NCBI GenBank assembly: GCA_041399205.1
Contig: JAWKTK010000036.1
Coordinates: forward strand, 1 to 53,204
Direction of reading: 5' to 3'
Length of the DNA stretch: 53,204 nucleotides
Origin: JAGQOZ01 sp041399205
Lineage (GTDB): Bacteria > Planctomycetota > Planctomycetia > Pirellulales > Pirellulaceae
The translations under genes and the position numbers were made by a program. Shown here piece after piece: positions 18,501 through 26,000 of this stretch; position 1 is the first letter of the stretch; each line of letters begins with the position of its first letter. The notes under the pieces are model-generated. The model was not told the origin of the DNA. It made no database searches and was given only the letters and a program-made list of their open reading frames with translations.

Positions 18501-19006
18501 CGCACGTTTTTATCTACGACGTGGCCTCCGGGCAGCAAATCGCAACTTTGAAGGGACATACTTCGGCGGTTGGTGACATCAAGTCGCTGGAGTTTTCGCA
18601 CGACGGTGCGTTACTGGCAACTGCCGGCTACGATCGGCAAGTGATTCTTTGGGATACCAAGACGTGGAGCCCGACGGCAAGCTTACTGGGACACACGAAC
18701 CAATTGAACGATTTGTCGTTTTCACGTGATGGGTTTCGGCTTGCTTCGTCCGCCGACGACGGCGTGGTAATCCTTTGGGACATCAAGACCCAGCGAGAAG
18801 TCGCCCAGTTTCGTGGTAGCCACATGGAGTTTTCGCCAGACGGCACAGCTTTGGCCATTGGTGCGGCGGGTGGCGCGGCGATGCATTCTGATCACATATT
18901 GGGACCAGACGGAGCTTTCCTGAAGTTCAAAGACGGCTCCGAGTATTTGACGGTGCGAATCTACCGAGCTCCACGACTGGACGAGGAAGCCGACGCAACG
19001 AAGTAA
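15521..19006 (+). CDS. Transmembrane Ser/Thr protein kinase with C-terminal WD40 propellers (K3)
   Basis: Protein of 1161 residues with a GTG start that has AAGG six bases upstream and follows the predicted promoter. Kinase motifs: GEGGFG at 85-90, Lys at 108, HRDIKPTN at 199-206, DFG at 222-224. One membrane helix lies at about 400-423, then a linker with FEWRYLW and WD40 blades (SPDESLIAGCSSG, TPDGKRVFAGEGD, SPDGRLVATV, SHDGALLATAGYD, SRDGFRLASSADD). It follows s3 and is convergent with D. Presumed cytoplasmic kinase and external propeller; the likely partner is s3, by context only. Confidence 0.92.
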   Translation: MGDSNENARTIFHAAIGFSDTRRREEYLNVVCEGNEQLRSQIDSLLLAYDEAGEFMESAAVGGVLTETDSCSQQIDRYKLLQRIGEGGFGNVYMAEQQTPVVRRVAIKIIKPGMDTKQVIARFEAERQALAMMEHPNIAKIYDAGQTDDGRPYFVMELVRGKPITEFCDEKRMDNGQRMRLFLDVCSAIQHAHQKGIIHRDIKPTNVLVTLHDGRPVPKVIDFGIAKATQQRLTDKTLFTRFEHFLGTPAYMSPEQAEMSGLDIDTRTDIYSAGVLLYELVTGQTPLDCAELARAGIDEVRRQIREVDPLTPSSKLSGLHRDTLATVAANRGAEVASFSAGIQRDLDWVIMKAMEKDRTRRYESAGALAEDITRCLQQEPVRAAPPSALYRLRKMARRNAAAIVTVALISAILVVATAVSTWQAIRASRLAALNAASQQEAVANLYIAEMSVAQTALAAGNIDRVKEILERYIPARGERDLRSFEWRYLWHQTHRELFSIPTDDSLFDVDIAPSGTLLATSARGGCIRVWDMDSKQQISQFQIPIDSHDEKHPLRYVFVAFSPDESLIAGCSSGTKEVVIWNLKTKKIVKRLPAGGLTGLRSVGFTPDGKRVFAGEGDSNDRLAPMPESSAGKLWMWDIQTGEPSSFQLHSDSIWCAEVSRDGMQIVTASIDGAVKILNLETEQTKEIQPPSQNGMQRARFSPDGRLVATVPRLWGTVTVWDVASGEQIKHLVFGGETINAEFSPDGKTLVVSELNCAIHLIDTQTWQPITTYYRDGIQQNMTAISPTSESIVSVGSNGKVIGWNAAPGAESKPIELAWPSSRVKFSGDSQRLVVGTANGAIHVYDLSTRLRTAVLAAPEDAREDSHRFEFEFFSVNPNGRHIACLTADDEQRVDVWNAETQQIDFRLQHVRGVTIVAYAADESVIVTGTSVDGSGRSVIRFWDAKTGKDVGRSISQTAPIGCLALSSDASLIAVSLTEKMIATGAPTSAFGASHVFIYDVASGQQIATLKGHTSAVGDIKSLEFSHDGALLATAGYDRQVILWDTKTWSPTASLLGHTNQLNDLSFSRDGFRLASSADDGVVILWDIKTQREVAQFRGSHMEFSPDGTALAIGAAGGAAMHSDHILGPDGAFLKFKDGSEYLTVRIYRAPRLDEEADATK

Positions 19007-19040
19007 ACAACTTACGCAAATCTTTCTTGCAGTGGAAAGT

Positions 19041-19100
19041 GAATAGACCAGAACGCGTTTCATGCGAGTGGAGTCAACATGTAACCGCCCTGGTCTATTC
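19041..19100. terminator. Hairpin between convergent genes K3 and D, with conserved loop
   Basis: GAATAGACCAG (19041-19051) and CTGGTCTATTC (19090-19100) form a perfect 11-bp stem. The loop contains CATGCGAGTGGAGTCAACA (19061-19079), identical to the K2/C copy although the outer arms are unrelated. No T run. Confidence 0.55.
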
Positions 19101-19112
19101 AGAACGCCCCAA

Positions 19113-20234
19113 CTAGTTGCGGTAAGTTCGCCGTAATCGTCGGATAGCGAAAGGCAGGCACAGCAATACGAATGAAACGGACGATGGTTCTGGCACGGCT
19201 TGCACGTCGGCGCGAGGTCCTTGTTCGTAACCGCCATCTTGGAACGCCAGAATGAGATCGCTGGAATCAAAATCACCATCGCCGTTCCAATCCCCTTCGG
19301 CCCAAGTGGAATTCAGCGTGATGTTGTCTTCGTATTCAGCAGCACTGAATACCAGCGTCATGTCACTGCTGTTGAACTCGCCGTCCAGGTTCGCATCGCC
19401 GAAGTAGGTGTGGGCAAGATTGTGTACCCAATATTCGTAGTCGTCGCTGGTGAGCTGATCATCGTTGTTAATATCGAAAGCAGGATTACCGGTTGGGTCG
19501 CGCAATTCGGCGGTAAGTCGATCGATGTCGTCGGATGTGAGAAGTCCGTTCTGATCGAAATCTCCATGCAATTGCTCGTCGTTTGCGATTATGGTCATGT
19601 CGAAATAGGAAAGGTTGGCATTGTTGAGGATTCTTCGAATTTCCTCCCAGCCTTCTTGCGGTCCTCCCATCGCGACGCCCGCGCCGAATGTTCCCTCATC
19701 GGAACGGCTTGATCCATTCGCGAAGGTGTTATTGCCGTCGATAACCGTGTCGGTGGAATTTAACACGACATAATACGTCGAGTTCGGAAGAAGACCGGAA
19801 ACCGCATCGTCGAAAGTTATGAACTCCCAGTCTCCCCAATGGCCCCAATCCCCGATTCCATCTCCCGCTCCATCAAGGTCGGCGAGATCAAGCGAACCAA
19901 CAACACCGACGACGTTTCCCGGTTGACCTTTTCCGTTGTCGTCCCAAATCTCAATTGTCAATTCTCCTTGAGGGTTACCTGTTGCAAGAAAGTCGATGGT
20001 GACCGACGCAACATTATTCGCGTTACCCGTCAGGAAAGGCTGGACAAGCCATTCAAGTGACTCCGTTGGCCAAGTTCGCCATCTTGATGCATCGGCATCC
20101 GGGTCACGAAGTGGATCCAAATGGTCGAAAAGGGTTACTTCGGCGGACCAGCAAACTTGGACTAGCAATAAGCTGAAGCATAATGACAGTTGCGTGATCT
20201 GTTTCCTTCGTTTCGATCGGAATTGGATGGACAT
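19113..20234 (-). CDS. Exported dockerin-like/PEP-CTERM protein D
   Basis: Predicted exported protein of 373 residues. The signal peptide ends near VCWSA (residue 30). The ectodomain at about 35-215 is of the same choice-of-anchor R-like kind as in A and E (IEIWDDNGKGQPG, NSTYYVVLNS). Dockerin-like loops and a VPEPSSVSF tail with membrane segment and RRLRRTYRN follow. ATG 20234 is preferred over a GTG four codons earlier because AAGGTGAG lies seven bases upstream. Unlike B, C and E it has no divergent sigma gene; its promoter at 20315-20344 matches the s4 type, so I infer that it belongs to the s4 regulon with its neighbour E, whose tail it resembles most. Confidence 0.85.
   Translation of the reverse strand: MSIQFRSKRRKQITQLSLCFSLLLVQVCWSAEVTLFDHLDPLRDPDADASRWRTWPTESLEWLVQPFLTGNANNVASVTIDFLATGNPQGELTIEIWDDNGKGQPGNVVGVVGSLDLADLDGAGDGIGDWGHWGDWEFITFDDAVSGLLPNSTYYVVLNSTDTVIDGNNTFANGSSRSDEGTFGAGVAMGGPQEGWEEIRRILNNANLSYFDMTIIANDEQLHGDFDQNGLLTSDDIDRLTAELRDPTGNPAFDINNDDQLTSDDYEYWVHNLAHTYFGDANLDGEFNSSDMTLVFSAAEYEDNITLNSTWAEGDWNGDGDFDSSDLILAFQDGGYEQGPRADVQAVPEPSSVSFVLLCLPFAIRRLRRTYRN
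19220..19416 (-). repeat. 197-bp near-identical coding repeat, copy D
   Basis: Same segment as in A, B, C and E; the sequence from here to the stop codon is closest to copy E. Confidence 0.9.
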
Positions 20235-20314
20235 CGGCTTTCTCACCTTATGTACTGAAACTCAGTGTTTTCGAATGCGAGCAAGACAAACGGGAAACTC
20301 GCTTCCTCTGTAAC

Positions 20315-20344
20315 TACATGCGGGAACCAACAGGATCATTTCCC
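20315..20344 (-). promoter_or_regulatory. Predicted ECF promoter of gene D (s4 type)
   Basis: Reading leftwards: -35 GGGAAA (20339-20344), 16 bp, -10 CGCATGTA (20315-20322), leader about 80 bp. Both elements are identical to those before E and K4. Confidence 0.65.
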
Positions 20345-20393
20345 GCACAAAATTCAGAAAACGTTTCGCATCCGAAATTGGTAGAACGTGAAA

Positions 20394-20446
20394 AGGCCAG
20401 AACACGCGTTCGACGCGTGCGGTGACACACAAAACGGTTCTGGCCT
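20394..20446 (-). terminator. Intrinsic terminator after gene E
   Basis: On the minus strand AGGCCAGAAC (20437-20446) pairs with GTTCTGGCCT (20394-20403), a perfect 10-bp stem running into TTTT. A second hairpin, CACGCG/CGCGTG, is nested in the loop. It lies between the stop of E and the promoter of D and would insulate the two. Confidence 0.7.
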
Positions 20447-20483
20447 ATGCGCAAGGTCTGCCGTGACCTCACGGCTTGGTTTG

Positions 20484-22217
20484 CTACAGCCGGTTTTGAG
20501 GTCGTCGTAATCGGGCTATGGCGAAAGGCAGACTCAGTAATGCGAATGAAACACTCGTCGGTTCTGGCACGGCTTGCACGTCCGCGCGAGGCCCTTGTTC
20601 GTACCCGCCGTCTTGAAACGCCAGAATGAGATCGCTGGAATCAAAATCACCATCGCCATTCCAATCCCCTTCGGCCCAAGTGGAATTCAGCGTGATGTTG
20701 TCTTCGTATTCAGCAGCACTGAATACCAGCGTCATGTCACTGCTGTTAAATTCACCGTCTAGGTTCGAATCGCCGAAATAGGTGTTGGCGAGATCGTGGA
20801 CCCAGTGTGTGCGATCATCCAAGTTGACTTGCCCGTCGCCGTTTTGGTCGAAGTCGGGATCCGATAGCGACTGACGGATGGCGGACGAGAGCATGTCGAT
20901 GTCCGTTGCATCGAGCTGGCCGTCGAATCGAATATCGCCTGCGATCTCGTCAACCACCTCGAAGGGCATCGACACATCCCAACCGTTGCCTTGGCTGTCG
21001 CGAACTTGCAATTCCGTGGCATAGCTTCCAACGAGTTCCGTTCCCGGCGGGAAAAAGCTCGCGTCGATCTCACTGATTTGCTGGAACGAGCTGAGTCCGT
21101 CGAATCCGTTAATCAGGCAATCGGGTCGGGCGAAGTTTCCAGAAAAGCTGTCCAAGATGTTACCGTTGCGAGACCAGCTCCACGTTGCGCCGATCTCCAA
21201 CAGCTCGACGGGAATGATTGGCCCCGACTCCGCGTCAAGCGACGATCCCGTCTCGCCCGGATCTGGAAGAAGGCGAACAGTCGTATAGACGCCGTTCGGC
21301 ACCCCGTCGATTTCGGACGGAACAAATGTCGCCGATTCCGTGAAGCCGGCATTGACGATGCTGTCTGCCCAAAGGTCATCGTGTGGCAGATCGCGAGGCG
21401 TGCAATGCGTCGACGGCGGCGACACCTTGTCCACCGTGGCTCGAAATCCTGCATCTGAACCGGCACCCGCAGAAAAATGGTGAATGTCGCCGACGGTCCA
21501 AATCGGTTCGCCGACTTTTGTCAACGTCGGTTCGGCGGCATCGTCGCTCATCGCTTCAATCTTGAGTGCTTGGTAGAAATGACTGAGGCCGAAGAAGTCG
21601 GTAAGATCTAGCCATGGATCATTTGAGCCTTGGTAGCCTCGCAAGAATCCTGCACCGTTGGTTCCGGCCGTAGGCTCGTAGCCTGGTGGGTCTGGAAACC
21701 GAGGGTCACCTCCGTAGGGAGTAGCGATCCCGACACTTCTCTCGCCACCTGCAATGCCGCGAACAGCCGAATGATCGGTGACAATCCAATAGGGTTGATT
21801 GGGTTCGAGCCCCAAAACAAGATTGTCGAGTGTGAATGCACCGAACTCTCCGACGGGTACGGTATTTTCAATCTTCAAAACGGAGCCAAGGTCTGCGATC
21901 TTTCCAGTTGGATCACCGACGGGCATTGGCCGTCCGTTACCGTCGTCACGCCATAATTCGAATCGAACGTCACCGGTTGTCCCCGCTTGCGGGCGTGTTA
22001 AGAGAACGGTCACTTGGTCAATATTCGTTTGATCTCCCAAGAAGAACTGCTGTGCATACTTCACGTCAGGGCCAAGAGGCGTGAGCCAACTATCCTGTTC
22101 GTAGGGTCGCACGTTATCCAAGTTGTCATACAAAACCTCTTGCGCGGTGGCAAAGCTGTGTAGCAGAGTCACAGCTATCGGAACGCAAAGTAGCCAAAAC
22201 GTGTTTTTCGATCTCAT
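20484..22217 (-). CDS. Exported dockerin-like/PEP-CTERM protein E
   Basis: Predicted exported protein of 577 residues. Signal peptide MRSKNTFWLLCVPIAVTLL, cleaved near SFATA. First ectodomain about 25-215 is choice-of-anchor R-like (VRFELWRDDGNGRPMPVG, QPYWIVTDHS). A second region at about 225-450 (HHFSAGAGSD, TVRLLPDPGETG) I do not recognise. Dockerin-like loops and VPEPTSVSF with membrane segment and ARLRRPQNRL end it. ATG 22217 has GGGAGAG seven bases upstream; the frame is open further up but would cross the promoter. It is divergent from s4, and its promoter matches those of K4 and D. Confidence 0.86.
   Translation of the reverse strand: MRSKNTFWLLCVPIAVTLLHSFATAQEVLYDNLDNVRPYEQDSWLTPLGPDVKYAQQFFLGDQTNIDQVTVLLTRPQAGTTGDVRFELWRDDGNGRPMPVGDPTGKIADLGSVLKIENTVPVGEFGAFTLDNLVLGLEPNQPYWIVTDHSAVRGIAGGERSVGIATPYGGDPRFPDPPGYEPTAGTNGAGFLRGYQGSNDPWLDLTDFFGLSHFYQALKIEAMSDDAAEPTLTKVGEPIWTVGDIHHFSAGAGSDAGFRATVDKVSPPSTHCTPRDLPHDDLWADSIVNAGFTESATFVPSEIDGVPNGVYTTVRLLPDPGETGSSLDAESGPIIPVELLEIGATWSWSRNGNILDSFSGNFARPDCLINGFDGLSSFQQISEIDASFFPPGTELVGSYATELQVRDSQGNGWDVSMPFEVVDEIAGDIRFDGQLDATDIDMLSSAIRQSLSDPDFDQNGDGQVNLDDRTHWVHDLANTYFGDSNLDGEFNSSDMTLVFSAAEYEDNITLNSTWAEGDWNGDGDFDSSDLILAFQDGGYEQGPRADVQAVPEPTSVSFALLSLPFAIARLRRPQNRL
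20593..20789 (-). repeat. 197-bp near-identical coding repeat, copy E
   Basis: Same segment as in A-D, with one visible amino-acid change in the first loop (DSNLDGEF instead of DANLDGEF). Confidence 0.9.
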
Positions 22218-22310
22218 GGAATTTCTCTCCCGTCTAATTTGTGTGAATCGTTCGATCTTGCCGTGTGTCGGCGAGCAATCGGGATTTCGCAACCTTGATC
22301 CCTCGACTTG

Positions 22311-22340
22311 TACATGCGAAAATGCCTCGTTAGTTTTCCC
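22311..22340 (-). promoter_or_regulatory. Predicted ECF promoter of gene E (s4 type)
   Basis: Reading leftwards: -35 GGGAAA (22335-22340), 16 bp, -10 CGCATGTA (22311-22318), leader about 93 bp. Confidence 0.65.
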
Positions 22341-22384
22341 AGACAAAATAAAAAAACGTCGATTCGCAAAGAACGCGGGCAACG

Positions 22385-22930
22385 ATGAACGATCTGACGG
22401 CACTGTTACAGCGCATCGAAAATGGGGATCATCAAGCGTTTGACGAACTGTTGCCGGTCGTTTATCAAGAACTCAGGCAGTTAGCCAGTCGACAGATGGC
22501 GCACGAATCGCCGGGCAACACGCTGCAAACGACAGCCCTGGTGCATGAATGCTATTTGCGGTTGGTTGGCGATGCGCATAGTTTTGAGAACCGAGCACAC
22601 TTCTTTGCCGCCGCGGCCGAATCGATGCGGCGAATTCTGGTCGAACGAGCACGAAGTCGCCACGCCATCAAACGAGGCGGAACGCTAAATCGGTGCGAAC
22701 TGACATCGAATATCCCGTCCAACGGCCCAGAACCGGACGAAATATTGCAGATCGATGAGTTCCTGGATCAGCTTGCGGACCAACATCCGCAAGTTGCCGA
22801 ACTGGTCAAGCTGCACTACTTTGGCGGCTTTAATCTCAGCGAGGCCGGTCGGCTGCTGGGAATTTCCAGTAGCACGGCCCATCGACATTGGGTCTTTGCC
22901 AAGGCATGGCTGTACGACGCGTTGAACTAA
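22385..22930 (+). CDS. ECF-type RNA polymerase sigma factor (s4)
   Basis: Protein of 181 residues with sigma-2 (HFFAAAAESMRRILVERARS) and a sigma-4 helix-turn-helix (NLSEAGRLLGISSSTAHRHW). It is divergent from surface-protein gene E (167 bp between starts) and 139 bp upstream of K4. The recognition helix shares TAHRHW with s3. The predicted s4 promoters (E, K4, D) have GGGAAA and CGCATGTA. No anti-sigma factor or extra C-terminal domain is seen. Confidence 0.92.
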   Translation: MNDLTALLQRIENGDHQAFDELLPVVYQELRQLASRQMAHESPGNTLQTTALVHECYLRLVGDAHSFENRAHFFAAAAESMRRILVERARSRHAIKRGGTLNRCELTSNIPSNGPEPDEILQIDEFLDQLADQHPQVAELVKLHYFGGFNLSEAGRLLGISSSTAHRHWVFAKAWLYDALN

Positions 22931-22980
22931 TCGTCAAATGGATGGCCATCGAAAGATTTTTCAAAAAAACGTCAGGACGT

Positions 22981-23010
22981 GGGAAATTCGCATCGCGATT
23001 TTCGCATGTA
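22981..23010 (+). promoter_or_regulatory. Predicted ECF promoter of K4 (s4 type)
   Basis: -35 GGGAAA (22981-22986), 16 bp, -10 CGCATGTA (23003-23010), 59 bp before the K4 start. Same elements as E and D. Confidence 0.65.
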
Positions 23011-23069
23011 GTATGTTAGGTGGCGTTCGCTGCGCTGTCTCATGTGGAATTCCCCGTAGGTAGGTACCC

Positions 23070-26000
23070 ATGCCCGACGATGAAAAACTGATTTTCGATC
23101 GAGCGGTCGAGATTGACAATCGCGACGAACGGAATCGGTACGTCCGCGATGCTTGCGGACAAGATGCCGAACTTCGCCATCGCGTGGATCGGCTGCTGAA
23201 CGCCTTCGAACACGCCGACCAATTTCTATCCAAACGCGCGGCCGATTCGTTCGAAGCGGAACGTTCGACTCCTTTCGCCAGTGAAGTCGGCCAGACAATT
23301 GATCGATACAAGCTGCTGGAAAAGATCGGCGAAGGTGGCTTTGGCGATGTTTACATGGCCGAACAAGTCGAACCCGTGGTTCGCAAAGTCGCGCTCAAGA
23401 TCATTAAGCCGGGCATGGATTCGCGACAAGTGATCGCGCGTTTCGAGGCCGAGCGGCAAGCGCTCGCGCTCATGGATCACAAGAACATCGGCAAGTTCTT
23501 GGATGCCGGCACGACGTCCGCCAACGACGGTGTTGCGGCGGGCCGGCCCTACTTTGTCATGGAATTGGTCCGAGGCATCCCGATTACCGAATTCTGCGAC
23601 TCGCGGCGACTTTCGACCGACCAACGCCTACAGATTTTCTTGGATGTGTGCGACGCGGTTGGGCACGCGCACCAAAAGGGCATTATTCATCGGGATCTCA
23701 AACCGACGAACATTCTGGTCTACGACGACGGCAATCGACCAACTCCGAAGGTCATCGACTTTGGTATCGCCAAAGCAACGCAAGGGCGTCTGACCGACAA
23801 AACGCTCTTTACGCAGTTCCATCAATTCATCGGCACGCCAGCCTACATGAGCCCCGAACAGGCTCAGATGAGCGGCATTGATGTGGATACTCGTAGCGAC
23901 ATCTATTCGCTGGGCGTGCTGCTGTACGAATTGCTGACAGGGACGACGCCACTGAACAAAGATTCGCTGAAATCGACGTCGTTCGACGAAACGTGTCGGC
24001 GCATTCGCGAAGAAACCGCGCCGACTCCGTCAAAGCGAGTCAGTACATTCTCGAACGTCGAGCAAGTTACGCTTGCCAATTCGCATCGAACGGATCCGGC
24101 GAACTTTTCGTCTCGGCTACGAGGAGATCTGGACTGGATCATCATGAAGGCGCTCGATAAGGATCGGGCGCGGCGATACAACACGACCGACGCGTTCGCC
24201 TCAGACATTCTGCGGCATCTGAACAACGAACCGGTCACGGCGGGCCCACCGAGCGCGGCTTACTATCTACGTAAGTACATCCAGCGAAATCGAACTGCCG
24301 CACTAACTGGGTTGGCGTTTTTGGCGGTTTGCATTTTAGGCACGGTCATCTCGCTGTGGGGGTGGATGCGAGCCATCGAAAAAGAACGCGAATTGGCCGA
24401 CCAGGTAACTCAAACGGAAGCGGCTTTGTCCGATGCGACCCAGGCGCGCGACGTGGCGGTGGCAGCCAAAGCAGTTGCGGCCACCGCCAAGGACCAAGCC
24501 GTCAAGGAGGCGTACGTTGCGAAGATTCAAGCGGCCCATCACGCGTTGCGCCTCAAGGATCTGGGAACGGCTCGGATTCTGATTGACGAAGCCGCTGCAC
24601 TCGACCCGAATCACGAGCTACGCCACTGGGAATGGCGAGCCCTCTGGCAGTTGGTCCAGGGCAACGCAGAATTCACATTCCAAAGCGACCAGCCGATTGG
24701 GAATCTGAGCGTTCATCCTGACGGAAACCGGGTGGCAATTTGCCGAAAGGATTCCATCCTGATAATGAACCTCACTACGCGATCGACCGAGCGTGAACTA
24801 CCGACCGAAGGTTCCGCGCGAGCGGAATTCACTGCCGACGGAAAGCGATTGTATGCGGTGGATCGAACGGGTGTGGTACGAGCTTGGGAACTGCCCGATT
24901 TTTCAGTTGCCGATTTTCAGCTAAGCCATGACGTTCCTTTTAACCATCGGCTCGAATTGGCCGTGGCACCGGACGGTCAGACACTGGCCACGTTTTCCGG
25001 CAGCCAGCAAGGATGGGATCGTGGGCGAGTGACAATCTGGGATACGCGATCGAAAAAGCCAAAAGCGACGATACCAGAATTCGGTTGGGCTTGCCCTCTG
25101 GCGTTTTCAGCAGATAGTACACGACTGGTGCTAGGAACGGGACCGAAAACGGGCCTGAATCCAGAGGCGGGTCCCATGCGAATCGTCGATTTGAACACCA
25201 TGGCGGAAACACTGATCGATCCCATTGAGACGCCAAGATGGCTCGGGCGAGGCGGTGTCGAATTCTCGCCCGATGGCCAATACCTGGCTAGTGTGATGGC
25301 TGTGGCGAATCCTGAAGTGATGATTCACGGTGTCGACGGTCGGTTCGTCGCTAAGCTCGAACAGCACTCGGCTGCAGCAATCGACGCGACATTTTCGCCG
25401 GACGGCAAGTGGCTTGCATCCGGCAGCATGGACCGCACTGTGTTGCTCTGGGATTGGCGGAATCAAAAAGTCGTAGCGGAACTTCTAGAACATGACTTGG
25501 GCGTGATTGACGTGCAATTCACTCCCGATGGAAGTCGACTGCTGTCCACCGGACAGGATGGTAAGGTGTGCGTCTGGAATCTGTCCGATGTTGACAATAT
25601 GGACTGGCCGATTTATCGCGATACCGATCATGCCTGGTCTCTTCCCGGCTCCGCGATTTCTTGTTCGGCGGATGGCCGCTTTGTGGCGGCAACGCGTTCT
25701 GCCAAATCATCGGGGAGAACGCCGCAACCGGGCATCGCTATTTTTTCGACCGACGACTTGAGCGAGCGGAACGTCATCGCGGAGTCTCATGGCATCGTTC
25801 AAGGTTTCATATTTTCGCCGACGCAAAATCTGGCGGCAATTAGTACTGAGAATGGCGAGTTACAGCTGATCGACTTCGACTCAGCCGATCTGAATCGTAC
25901 GAAACAGCCCGAGACCATTCGGGCGGAAACGCTTCGCGCCGACGAGGGCATGGTGACGTATCCATTGCACTTTCAAAGCAACGGAAAACGGCTGCTTTCG

